Part shown: piece by piece, positions 15,918 through 25,400 of the stretch | Layout of the letters: the number at the start of each line of letters is the position of its first letter | Position numbering within the stretch: the first letter of the stretch is position 1 | DNA from: M3007 sp044347755 | GTDB lineage: Bacteria > Bacteroidota > Bacteroidia > Chitinophagales > Saprospiraceae | Assembly (NCBI GenBank): GCA_044347755.1 | Contig: JBIKUE010000014.1 | Location: forward strand, 1 to 64,000 | Direction: 5' to 3' | Length of the DNA stretch: 64,000 nt | Notes under the pieces: model-generated | The model's database searches: none | Told to the model about the DNA's origin: nothing | The model's input: only the letters and a program-made list of their open reading frames with translations | Position numbers and translations under genes: made by a program

Positions 15918-17594
15918 CTAATTCCGCGCACGTATTCCATTTCCGCGCACCACGCTCAGTTTCATCACATGCGCTTTGCCGCTGTACTTATTCTGCATCC
16001 GAACAAAGTAGATGCCTTCGGGCAGGGCATTGACGTCGAAATAGAAGGAGTTAGGACCGGTTAGAACCGTTTCATGACGTGCTGCAATCACGGTTCCGCC
16101 AAGACTGTGCATAGAAAGTAAGGCCTCGAAAGCTTCGCCGCGGTTCTCGTAGGATACCTCGGTGCTCATATAAGCCGGGTTAGGGAACAAATTCATCGGG
16201 CGGAAATTATCCACCACAATTTCTGCTCCGCCCCATTGGCAGTCTGGATCTACACGAGATGCTTTGGCCACTAATTTCATTTTAGCATACCCCTCAAACA
16301 TCGTTTGTTCCATGACAAACGGATTGGCGCCAAGCCAGTCTTGTAGCAGGGTAGCAAATACCTGGCGGTAATCAAATTGCATTTCCTTGATCTGATTATC
16401 GGTAGTCAGGTTATTCAAATTGGGGTTAGTGCCTACCACCCCGGGCTTTACATCCTTACCGAAGACGATCATTGGGGCCATAGTACCGTGGTCTGTACCA
16501 AATGAGCCGTTTTCTTTAGCGCAACGACCAAATTCAGAGAAAGTGCAGCCCAAAACGTTGTCAGCAATACCCAATCCCTGCAAATCGTCCAGGAAAGTTT
16601 TTACGGCATCAGAAAGTGATTTGAGCAAGTTGGCGTGTGCGCCAAGGCTGGTATCGCCGGAGTCAACCTGAGCACTGTGCGTATCAAATCCGCCGATCTG
16701 GCAAAGGAAGATCTTGGTTTTGCAACCTCCTTTGATCATACGCGCCACGGTTTTTAACTGTGCGCCAAGCGATCCGCCCGGATAGGTGGCAATGGAGTTT
16801 GAGCCGGCATTAAATACCTGGGTTATGCGGTTGGCATATAAGTTAATGCTCCGCTCCACACCCATGATGTATTCCAGTTCATTACCATGATCGGTGTCAG
16901 GTATATTCATAATCGGCGCACCGCCGATGGTTTGAATAAGAGAGTAGAAACCGGCAGGATCCTGACCGCTCAGGTTGATTACATTTTGATGCTCTGTTTC
17001 CGTGTGGAAACCCAGGGAAGTGAAAGGATCTCCCACCTGAATGCCCAACGGGTCCACCATGTCGGCCACAGGTACCCCCTCAATATGGGGATAGAAAGCC
17101 TGAAGCGCCCGACCCATCCAGCCGGAACCAAGGTTGTTAAGTTCAGTTGAGCCGCCTCCGCCGGAGAGCCACAAATCGGTGCCTTTGAAATGGCTCTGGT
17201 TCATGCTTTGATATCCGGTAGCCTGTATGACGTTCAGCCAGCCACGGTCATATAAATCCTTAAAGCCGGTCATAGCAGGATGGAACCCGGCCTGATCTGC
17301 TGTTGGCAAAGTGTTGTCGATCGGAAGGAACGCTCCGGTACCGGTTTCGTTGATCTTTGTGGTAGGGCGGAGTTGCGCATAGCGGTCGTAATTAGCGGCC
17401 GGAATAATCATATTCAAGCCATCGTTTCCGCCTTTTAGCTGGATCAGTACGAGGGTGCGATCCTGAACCCCATCGCAGGTGGAAAGAATTTCCGCCATAC
17501 GGGTGTTGGCGAACGGGCGCATGGAGAAGCCGTTAACGGCAAAAGAGCTGACGCCGGCAGCCGGCAACAGGCGGAGGAAATTTCTTCTTTTCAT
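15918..17594 (-). CDS. DUF1501 protein with Tat signal and T9SS type A sorting domain
   Basis: A 558-residue secreted protein. The N-terminus MKRRNFLRLLPAAGVSSFAV carries a twin-arginine motif, so Tat export is likely. The body is DUF1501 (related to the alkaline phosphatase/sulfatase fold): VLIQLKGGNDGLNMIIP, HFKGTDLWLSGG, IGGFDTHSAQVD, FSEFGRCAKENG and GTDHGTMAPMIVFG. The C-terminal 90 residues are a type A T9SS sorting domain (LFPNPAYMSTEVSY, LPEGIYFVRMQN). Substrate and reaction are unknown for this family; in Bacteroidota and Planctomycetes it often pairs with DUF1800, which is absent here. It is convergent with lepB across a long inverted repeat. Confidence 0.9.
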   Translation of the reverse strand: MKRRNFLRLLPAAGVSSFAVNGFSMRPFANTRMAEILSTCDGVQDRTLVLIQLKGGNDGLNMIIPAANYDRYAQLRPTTKINETGTGAFLPIDNTLPTADQAGFHPAMTGFKDLYDRGWLNVIQATGYQSMNQSHFKGTDLWLSGGGGSTELNNLGSGWMGRALQAFYPHIEGVPVADMVDPLGIQVGDPFTSLGFHTETEHQNVINLSGQDPAGFYSLIQTIGGAPIMNIPDTDHGNELEYIMGVERSINLYANRITQVFNAGSNSIATYPGGSLGAQLKTVARMIKGGCKTKIFLCQIGGFDTHSAQVDSGDTSLGAHANLLKSLSDAVKTFLDDLQGLGIADNVLGCTFSEFGRCAKENGSFGTDHGTMAPMIVFGKDVKPGVVGTNPNLNNLTTDNQIKEMQFDYRQVFATLLQDWLGANPFVMEQTMFEGYAKMKLVAKASRVDPDCQWGGAEIVVDNFRPMNLFPNPAYMSTEVSYENRGEAFEALLSMHSLGGTVIAARHETVLTGPNSFYFDVNALPEGIYFVRMQNKYSGKAHVMKLSVVRGNGIRARN

Positions 17595-17716
17595 GCCAAA
17601 ATCAAAATCAACAGGCGATTTGGGGCTAGACCTTGAATGATTTGACGGTAAATGGACCTTTTTGCCAACAATTGACCAAAGGATAGCGTAAAGGTTAAAA
17701 GAAGGCAGGATATATC

Positions 17717-18124
17717 CTATTGCATGTGTTCATTTTTTTCTTGAAGCTCTTTCAATACCACTTTTAAGGCGCCGGCTGAAAGTATTATTTCCACTAATGT
17801 GACCACTAAAGAAACGATCAGCAGCAACAGGCTTATTGCAAACAACACTTTAGCCCATACTTGCCATCCTTCATGAATAAAGTACATGGAAATAACACAT
17901 AGCAACATGCTGGCTACCCCGCAAACCTGCATCCATCGGATCATATTCAACCGTAATCGCAAACTTTTGATTTGTTTGAGCAATTCATATCGGGGCTGTT
18001 TTTCATAGTCTGAAATCAGGTTTCGGATCAGGTTGGCAATGGCCAAAAACTTATTGGTATAGGCCAGCAAGAGCAGGGAAACTGCCGGAAATAGCAAGGC
18101 GGGGGTTTGAATATCCAGGGGCAT
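17717..18124 (-). CDS. DUF2721 membrane protein
   Basis: A 135-residue integral membrane protein that fits the DUF2721 family: a short N-terminal segment (MPLDIQTPALLFPAVSLLLL), a basic cytoplasmic stretch (LRNLISDYEKQPR type, about residues 40-68) and two C-terminal membrane helices (about 70-90 and 95-122). The function of the family is unknown. The frame extends upstream to 18190, overlapping the SCO1 gene, but the ATG at 18124 fits the family start. It lies 31 bp after the SCO1 stop and is probably in the same transcript. Confidence 0.8.
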   Translation of the reverse strand: MPLDIQTPALLFPAVSLLLLAYTNKFLAIANLIRNLISDYEKQPRYELLKQIKSLRLRLNMIRWMQVCGVASMLLCVISMYFIHEGWQVWAKVLFAISLLLLIVSLVVTLVEIILSAGALKVVLKELQEKNEHMQ

Positions 18125-18155
18125 AGTAAAATGTCCAGTAGTGTAGTAAATGGAT

Positions 18156-18791
18156 CTATTTGGGTTGGTCCTCCTGTAATAAAAGCTCAATATCCTTCAT
18201 AAAACGATCTACATCTGCCGCATCGGTGCCATCACAAAAGGAGCGTACATGCCGGTTTTTGTCCACTAAAATCAATCGGCCGGAATGATCAAAGCCTCCC
18301 GGAGCTGAGGGATCCTCTGTTGCTACACTGAAATAATTATCGGCAATACTATATATGGCATCATGATCTCCGGTCACCAAATGCCATTTTTTGGACTCAA
18401 TACCAAGCTTTTGAGCATGATGGTGCAAGGCGCCAACCGTGTCGTTTCGAATATCTATGGAATGTGATAATATCAACAGGCGGTCATCATTTTTGAATTT
18501 TTGGTACACACGCAGCCCGTTGGCTTTTACTTTTGGGCAAATGGTAGGACAATGGATGAAAAAGAAATCTACCACGTATGCTTTGCCGGCAAAGGTTGCG
18601 TTGTTCACCACCTGACTATCCTGATTGATGAACTGGAAATCCGGGATAGAGGGGTAAAGGGTATCGCCAGACGCCGTTACGTCTCTTTCTCCCAGAATAG
18701 GAAGCTTTTTAGGAGAACTTTGGGTAAAACATGCTTGAAAAATGGCCACCAAAGCCATCAAAATTATTGGGGTTATCCGAATGGAAGTCAT
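18156..18791 (-). CDS. SCO1/SenC family lipoprotein (copper chaperone or thiol-disulfide protein)
   Basis: A 211-residue thioredoxin-fold protein. The lipoprotein signal ends in AIFQAC (Cys21). The copper-binding motif is intact: Cys81 and Cys85 in HCPTICPK, and a distal histidine at residue 169 in GGFDHSGRLILVD. SCO proteins deliver copper to the CuA site of cytochrome c oxidase or act as reductases for it at the periplasmic side. No oxidase genes are in the window. The frame is open to 18821, but a -7 promoter element occupies 18819-18826, so the ATG at 18791 is the start. DUF2721 follows. Confidence 0.9.
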   Translation of the reverse strand: MTSIRITPIILMALVAIFQACFTQSSPKKLPILGERDVTASGDTLYPSIPDFQFINQDSQVVNNATFAGKAYVVDFFFIHCPTICPKVKANGLRVYQKFKNDDRLLILSHSIDIRNDTVGALHHHAQKLGIESKKWHLVTGDHDAIYSIADNYFSVATEDPSAPGGFDHSGRLILVDKNRHVRSFCDGTDAADVDRFMKDIELLLQEDQPK

Positions 18792-18818
18792 GTGAATCAA
18801 ATTTTGCACTTTAAGCCA

Positions 18819-18826
18819 CAAAGGTA
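18819..18826 (-). promoter_or_regulatory. -7 element (TACCTTTG) of the SCO1 gene
   Basis: Read on the minus strand, TACCTTTG matches TAnnTTTG and lies 28 bp before the chosen ATG. No clear -33 TTG is visible. The element rules out the longer reading frame start at 18821. Confidence 0.5.
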
Positions 18827-18960
18827 CCCTTTTGCGTCCTTAGGCCAGGCAGAAGTCGGTTATTTATACCTTTTTCAATCTCTGAACCATTTCTTCCAAC
18901 GGTTATCGCTGTTACACTGGGTTGTACCCGTTATTTTCGCCTTCCAATAACTCAATCATT

Positions 18961-21138
18961 ATGCAACAAAGACTTTTTCTACTTTTAGTATTGGCGGTTC
19001 AATGGGGTGCCGCTGCAGGACAGGGTATGTGGATTCCATCTCTGTTGGAAAAACAAAACGAAAAGGACATGAAAGCACTCGGCTTGAAATTAAAAGCCGA
19101 CGATATTTATGCACCTGCCCAAACCAGTATTAAGGATGCCATTTGCCAGTTTGATGGAGGTTGTACCGGTGAAATGATCTCTCCTGAAGGATTGCTGCTA
19201 ACTAATCACCACTGTGGGTTCGATGCCATTCAACAATTGAGCAGCCTGGAAAACAATTACATCGAAAATGGCTATTGGGCAAAAGACCGGGCATCAGAGC
19301 TTCCCGCAGAAGGCGTAACGGCCATGTTTGTTTCCAGAATAGAAGACGTTACCCTGGTAGTGCTTCAAGGTATTACGGAGGGTATGGCCGAACGGGAAAG
19401 ACAATCCCAGATCGACAAAAACATAGCGGGTTTGAAAAGTACCACAAAAAAGGAAAAATGGGAGGATATTGAGGTTCGTCCGTTCTACAATGGTAACCAG
19501 TACTATTTGTTTGTAACGCAAACTTTCAAGGATGTTCGTTTTGTTGGTGCGCCACCCAGCAGTATCGGAAAGTTTGGAGCGGATACCGACAACTGGGTTT
19601 GGCCGCGTCATACCGGCGACTTCTCCATCTTCAGGGTGTATGCTGATAAAGACAATCACCCGGCAGCATATTCCAAAGACAACAAACCATATCGCCCGGG
19701 GCATTTTCTGCCCATATCCTTAGATGGTGCAGACGAAGGCGATTTCAGCATGGTTTATGGGTTCCCGGGAGCAACGAATGAATACCTCACCGAAGCGGCC
19801 ATTCGTCAAACCGGCGAAGTGTTGGATCCGGCCAGAGTTGCCATTCGGGATCGGGCATTGAAAGTAATGGACGGTTTTATGCGAAAAGACCCTGCTGTGA
19901 AGATCTCTTATGTAGCCAGGTATGCCAGCATTGCCAATGCATGGAAAAAATGGTTGGGAGAGATGCAGGGAATGAGAACGTACAAAGCATATGATAAGAA
20001 AGCCGCCTATGAGGCAGAATTCGCCACAAGGATTCAACAAAATCCAGACTGGAATATTCGTTATAAAAACCTTTTACCCCGCTTGCGGCAATTGTATAAG
20101 GATATAGAGCCCTATGTTCTGGGCCGGGATTACTACCTCGAAACCATGGTTCGGAATAATGAATTGTTGGGAACCGTATCCAGTTTGGGCGGTTGGATCA
20201 ATGGTTATGATCCTAAAAACGAAGCAGAGTTCACCGGAAAGATAGAGCGGATAAAGTCCTTCATGCAAGGTTTTTATAAGGATTACCATCCACAGGTCGA
20301 TGAAGCTGTATTAGCGGCTATGCTGGAAATGTTTGGCGAAAACACCCGGGCAGATTGGGGCGCTTCAGATGTTAAAACCATGGCTGCTGAAGCGGGAGGT
20401 TATGCTGCATTGGCCAAAAGCCTTTTTGAAATGAGCGTATTCGCTCAGCGCAGCAAATTCATGGGATTGCTGGAATCCAAAAAGCCAGGTGAAATAGCGG
20501 AAACATTGCGCAATGATCCGGCCTTTAAGCTTTGGGAGCGACTGCAAAATCTTTATGCAAGTCAAATTCAACCTAAACTTCAGGAACTTCAACCCCAGAT
20601 CACGTTGTTACAGAGACAGTATATGGCGGCACAAATGGAAGTCTTTAAGGAGAAGCGCTTTTTTCCGGATGCAAACAGCACCTTGCGACTCACCTATGGC
20701 AAGATTCGCGGGTTTTCTCCCAGGGATGCTGTTCAGTATGAGTTTCAGACCGACCTGGATGGGGTTATGGAAAAATATATTCCAGGAGATTATGAATTTG
20801 ATGTTCCCCAAAAATTGATAAATTTGTGGAAAGCAAAGGATTACGGCCAATATGCAACAGCTGACGGACGTTTACCGGTGGCTTGTATAGGTACTAATCA
20901 TACCACTGGCGGCAATTCAGGTTCGCCTGCTTTGGATGCAAATGGTAACCTTATCGGACTAAATTTCGACCGGGTTTGGGAGGGGACCATGAGTGATCTG
21001 AACTACGACCCGGCCATCTGTCGGAATATCATGGTAGATGCACGCTACATTCTATTCATTGTAGATAAGTTCGGTGGCGCAGGCTATCTCCTCAATGAGA
21101 TGAAACTTGTAAAAGGTAAGAAAAAAAGAAAAAAATAA
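18961..21138 (+). CDS. S46 family dipeptidyl-peptidase, DPP11-like
   Basis: A 725-residue serine exopeptidase with a Sec signal peptide (MQQRLFLLLVLAVQWGAAAG). The S46 features are present: TNHHCG with His83/His84, the Asp region DNWVWPRHTGDFSIFRVYAD, and the nucleophile Ser653 in GGNSGSP. Eighteen residues after the serine is Arg671 in NFDRVWEG. In Porphyromonas DPP11 the serine and the arginine that selects Asp/Glu at P1 (Ser655 and Arg673) are spaced identically, whereas DPP7 has Gly. I therefore infer release of N-terminal dipeptides with acidic P1 in the periplasm. The C-terminus KGKKKRKK is unusually basic. It is divergent from the SCO1 gene. Confidence 0.92.
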   Translation: MQQRLFLLLVLAVQWGAAAGQGMWIPSLLEKQNEKDMKALGLKLKADDIYAPAQTSIKDAICQFDGGCTGEMISPEGLLLTNHHCGFDAIQQLSSLENNYIENGYWAKDRASELPAEGVTAMFVSRIEDVTLVVLQGITEGMAERERQSQIDKNIAGLKSTTKKEKWEDIEVRPFYNGNQYYLFVTQTFKDVRFVGAPPSSIGKFGADTDNWVWPRHTGDFSIFRVYADKDNHPAAYSKDNKPYRPGHFLPISLDGADEGDFSMVYGFPGATNEYLTEAAIRQTGEVLDPARVAIRDRALKVMDGFMRKDPAVKISYVARYASIANAWKKWLGEMQGMRTYKAYDKKAAYEAEFATRIQQNPDWNIRYKNLLPRLRQLYKDIEPYVLGRDYYLETMVRNNELLGTVSSLGGWINGYDPKNEAEFTGKIERIKSFMQGFYKDYHPQVDEAVLAAMLEMFGENTRADWGASDVKTMAAEAGGYAALAKSLFEMSVFAQRSKFMGLLESKKPGEIAETLRNDPAFKLWERLQNLYASQIQPKLQELQPQITLLQRQYMAAQMEVFKEKRFFPDANSTLRLTYGKIRGFSPRDAVQYEFQTDLDGVMEKYIPGDYEFDVPQKLINLWKAKDYGQYATADGRLPVACIGTNHTTGGNSGSPALDANGNLIGLNFDRVWEGTMSDLNYDPAICRNIMVDARYILFIVDKFGGAGYLLNEMKLVKGKKKRKK

Positions 21139-21164
21139 CGCACTGAAAAACTGAAGCGGGTATC

Positions 21165-21257
21165 TTATAGTTATTTCACCGCGGAGGCGGAGAGCCACAG
21201 AGGTTTATAACCACGTACCTCTTCGGCTCTCCGCCTCCGCAATGAAATAACTATAAG
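21165..21257. repeat. Inverted repeat after the S46 peptidase gene
   Basis: The left arm (21165-21204) and right arm (about 21215-21257) pair at roughly 36 of 40 positions, with words such as GCGGAGGCGGAGAGCC and TTATAGTTATTTCA. The loop is short. It lies 27 bp after the stop codon and could end transcription. Confidence 0.75.
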
Positions 21258-21326
21258 TCAGCCACAAAGCCTCAGAGCACTCAACCCAAGCAACCAACAA
21301 CTAAAATCGAACATCATTCATTCACT

Positions 21327-22118
21327 GTGAACCGTCCAACGTTAGAGGTATTTCAGAATATTTCCTTCAATCCCAACCCGATTGAGGCCTATATTCCCAT
21401 GCAGCCCCTTCATACGATGGTGTTCGACCGGTTTTGTGAAGATGGATGGACGTATTGGTCGGATCAGATTTTCAGGCGCAATTATTGGGAGTGGCGCGGG
21501 CGGCCATGCCGTGTGGTATTATTGCGGATTGATCTGAAAAATTTTAGTTTTAGTAAGAGTCAGCGGAAGTGTTTGCGCAGAAATGATGATCTGGTCATTC
21601 TTCGTCGGCCCATCCGCATTGAGCCCATGCATGAGGCTTTATTTGAACGCCATTCACGGAGGTTTGCTCATAATCGTCCGGAAAGTATTTATGGCTTTTT
21701 TAGTGCATTTAGCAGTTTGATGCCTTGTTATGGCATTCAGTTCGACGTATTTAAAGACCATCAGTTGATTGCCACCAGTTTTTTTCATGTAGGTAAGAAA
21801 AGCATGGCCGGCAACTATTGTATTTATGATCCGGATGAATGGAGGCGTGGACTTGGAACCTACACCATGTTGAAAGAGCTGGAATTTGCCAAAGAACACG
21901 GCCGGGAGTATTATTACCCGGGTTTTGTATACGATGTTCCGAGCGAGTTTGACTACAAACTGAATTTTAATAATCTGGAATACTACGACTGGTGGGGAAA
22001 CTGGTATCCGGTGGATCGGTTACCGGTACGTGACTGGCGTGCGGAATACGAAGTAGGGCCGCCGCTCACTCAAGAAGAGTTAAAAGAATACAAGGACCAG
22101 TCAAATTCTCTTCAGTAA
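21327..22118 (+). CDS. Arginyl/leucyl-tRNA protein transferase-like protein (ATE family)
   Basis: A 263-residue cytoplasmic protein resembling the C-terminal domain of arginyl-tRNA-protein transferases, which have a GNAT-like fold. Supporting patterns are FSFSKSQRKCLRRNDDL, FERHSRRFAHNRPES, the central SMAGNYCIYDPDEWRRGLGT and EYYYPGFVYDVPSEFDYKLN. Such enzymes attach Arg or Leu from aminoacyl-tRNA to protein N-termini to mark them for degradation. The N-terminal cysteine cluster of eukaryotic ATE1 is not evident. The start is a GTG at 21327; an ATG at 21399 is an alternative but would remove the N-terminal FNPNPIEAYIP. The molecular substrate is not provable from sequence. Confidence 0.75.
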   Translation: MNRPTLEVFQNISFNPNPIEAYIPMQPLHTMVFDRFCEDGWTYWSDQIFRRNYWEWRGRPCRVVLLRIDLKNFSFSKSQRKCLRRNDDLVILRRPIRIEPMHEALFERHSRRFAHNRPESIYGFFSAFSSLMPCYGIQFDVFKDHQLIATSFFHVGKKSMAGNYCIYDPDEWRRGLGTYTMLKELEFAKEHGREYYYPGFVYDVPSEFDYKLNFNNLEYYDWWGNWYPVDRLPVRDWRAEYEVGPPLTQEELKEYKDQSNSLQ

Positions 22119-22179
22119 AACCCACCCTTTTTTTGGCCGAATTTATCCCAGGCTGAATTTGATCATACAAAATTCCCAC

Positions 22180-22296
22180 ATGGCTTTCAACGGTCCCGAT
22201 ATGATCAGTATTTATTCCAAAACAGACGGGATGGTGCGTTTTTCTAAATACAGACGGTGGACACAGAACGGTTACGGATTTGATTTGTTGCCTTGA
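22180..22296 (+). CDS. Possible 38-aa small protein
   Basis: An ATG at 22180 opens 38 codons ending at TGA 22294-22296, in the gap between the ATE-like gene and the thioredoxin fusion gene. The product (start MAFNGPDMISIYSKTDGMVR, end GYGFDLLP) is basic and aromatic and has a plausible composition, but I recognise no family. No promoter or ribosome site supports it. It could equally be chance; conservation in relatives would decide. Confidence 0.25.
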   Translation: MAFNGPDMISIYSKTDGMVRFSKYRRWTQNGYGFDLLP

Positions 22297-22355
22297 GCAG
22301 AAGGCAAAGGATTTGTCGTGGCAATTGCAAATTTTCAAAATCTAATACTTTATTG

Positions 22356-22385
22356 TTTGCATTGTTCCGGGGATTTGTATTTTTC
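22356..22385 (+). promoter_or_regulatory. Promoter of the thioredoxin-SprB gene
   Basis: TTTG at 22356-22359 and TATTTTTC at 22379-22386 have a 19-bp spacer, a near match to the Bacteroidota consensus (last base C instead of G). It lies about 45 bp before the ATG at 22428 and rules out the open frame starting at 22293. Confidence 0.5.
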
Positions 22386-22427
22386 GCGCTCACAATTTCA
22401 CAACACATCATTTCCTGTTCTCTGCCT

Positions 22428-25400
22428 ATGAAAAAGATTATACTACTCATCATGTTGATCATGTTGGGTTGGACGTCCGTATATGCTCAAATTCCGGATG
22501 GAAGTATTGCGCCCGACTGGAACGCCACAGATTTGGATGGCAATAGTTACAATTTGTATGATATGCTGGATGACGGCTATACCGTCTTCATTGATTTTTC
22601 CGCCACTTGGTGTGGTCCTTGCTGGAACTACCACAATTCGGGCGCGTTGGAACAACTATATGAAGAGTATGGTCCGGACGGCTCCAATGAAGTTCGGGTG
22701 TTCTTTATGGAAGGTGATGCCGCTACCAATTTGAACTGCCTTTACGGCCCATCTGGTTGTGTTGGCGGCACACAGGGCAACTGGGTGGCAGGTACCGGTT
22801 ATCCTATTATTCATACCCAGGGACCTACCATTGCTAATTCCTATCAAATAAGTTATTTTCCAACCATCTTTGCTGTTTGTCCTTACGATAGGAAAGTTTG
22901 GGAGGCCGGTCAGTTACCCACTTCCGGTTTAGTTAGTTTCATGCAGGATAAATGCGCACCACCACCTTTGATCTTAGATGCGCAAGTGTTGAATCATGTT
23001 AAATGCTATGGCACTAACACCGGCTCCATTGATATTACGCCAAGTGGCGGTGTGCCTCCATATACTTATTCCTGGAGCAATAATGCCACAACGCAGGATT
23101 TGAATAATATTCCGGCAGGATCGTATACCGTTACGGTAAACGGCCGGGTTGGCACTGTTGGAACATTCAATTTTGATGTAGATCAACCCTCCGACCCCCT
23201 TACTTTGGCGTTGGAGAGTTCCTCTCCGGTTGGCTGTAACGGAATCCTGGGCTCTGCAACCGTGGCTGCCAGTGGCGGCTGGAATGCCAACTACACCTAT
23301 AAGTGGCAAAACGGACAAAATGGTGAAACAGCATTCAATCTGGGAGTAGGCAATCATATCGTAAGTGTTACAGACGATAACTTCTGTACCATCTCGTTTA
23401 CGGTAAATATGGCGCCTGCAGTATATCCAACTGCCGTGATTGCTGACCCTCAGGTCATTACCTGCAGTCAGCCAACACAACAACTGAATGGAACAGGGTC
23501 CAGTTCCGGTCCTGAATTTACCTATCAGTGGTACGCCAGTAACGGGGGTAACATCGTTTCAGGTGCAACTACCACTACGCCAACGATTGACGCTGCCGGA
23601 AGTTACACCATTCAGGTAACTAATACGGAATCAACTTGTGCCTCTTTTGCATCCAAACAGGTAAGCTCCAATCTGGATCAACCCACAGCAGATGCCGGAC
23701 CGGCTCAATCCATTTCTTGTATTGTGCCTCAAACGACCCTTCAGGGCAGCGGCTCATCAGGCTCAAATTTCAGCTATTCCTGGAGTGCCAGCAATGGTGG
23801 AAATATCGTGAGTGGCGGCTCTTCTCTTACTCCCGTGGTAAATGCAGTGGGCACCTATACCTTGAAGGTAACCAACAACTCGAATGGTTGCACACAAACG
23901 TCTGCTACTACGGTTACCGGAATTGCTCCTCCGGTAGTTAACACCGCCGGTGGTCAAATAAACTGTATCATATCCTCGATTACGCTCAATACAACCACTA
24001 ATGCTGCCAGCCCTACATACGCATGGACCGGTCCAAACGGATACAGTTCTAATGAGCGGAGCCCTACCGTAAACGTTTCAGGATCCTATGTTGTAGTAGT
24101 AACTGACAGTATTACCACCTGTACCAGCACGGCAACGGCAAATGTTACCACCAATACGAATGCTCCGGGTGCATCAGCTACTGGTAATACGCTGAACTGC
24201 TTGACGAATAGCGTAGTGATTTACGGCTCAACTCCGGATACCAATGCAGTCTATTTGTGGAGTGGCCCGAATAACTTCATGTCATCTCTGCAAAACCCAA
24301 CGGTGAACGAACCTGGTACTTATGGCCTGGTAGTTACGGATACCCTGAACGGTTGTACCTCAACTGCCAGCGCTCCGGTTAATTTGGATAATGCCCCTCC
24401 TATTGCTTCGGCAGCTACTCCGGGAAACCTGAACTGTAATACTTTCCAGATCCAACTCAATGGAACAGGCTCCTCCCAGGGTGCTAATTTCAGTTACTCC
24501 TGGACAGCATCCAACGGTGGTCATATCATCTCTGGAGAGAATACCCAGACTCCGTTGGTAGATTCCGCAGGCACGTATACTATTGTGGTAAACAATACCC
24601 AGAATGGTTGTACTCAAACGGCTGCGGTGAATTTGTTGCAAAACAACAACGTGAATGCCAATATTTCAGCACAATCCAATGTGTTATGCAATGGTGGTGC
24701 CAATGGTTCTGCAACAGCGTCAGCCCTCGGAGGAAACGGCGTATATCAATATGCCTGGAGTAACGGTGCAAACACTGCTACAGCAAATGGGCTGACTGCC
24801 GGGACCTATGTTGTTGTGGTAACGGATACAGAAAATTGCTCTGCTACCACTTCCGTGGAAATCACTCAACCGGCCTTACTATCTGCCAGTGCATCATCTA
24901 CAGCCCAATCTGCTTTTGGTGTGAATGATGGAACGGCAACGGCAAATCCAAATGGTGGAACCGGCGCTTACACATATGACTGGAGTAATGGTGGTACAAC
25001 ACAAACCATTACTGACCTGGCTCCAGGTAATTATAATGTGGTGATTACCGATGCGAATGGCTGTACAGTAGCACAGTCTGTAACGGTGAATTCCTTTAAC
25101 TGTTTGCTGTCTGCTTCTACTACCTCTAATAACGTATCCTGCAATGGTGGTAACAATGGCTCAGCTGAAGTATTGGTAGCTGCAGGCGCAGCGCCATTCA
25201 CCTTTATCTGGAGTAATGGTGAAACAACACAATCAGTCAACAATCTAACTGCTGGTACTTATACGGTTAAGGTAACGGATGATAATCTTTGTCCTGCTGA
25301 GTTTACCCTGAATATTGGAGAGCCGGGAGTAGTGGCGGCCAATGCAACCACTACCGCAGAATCTGCTCTGGGTGCAAATGATGGCACCGCAACCGCCAAT

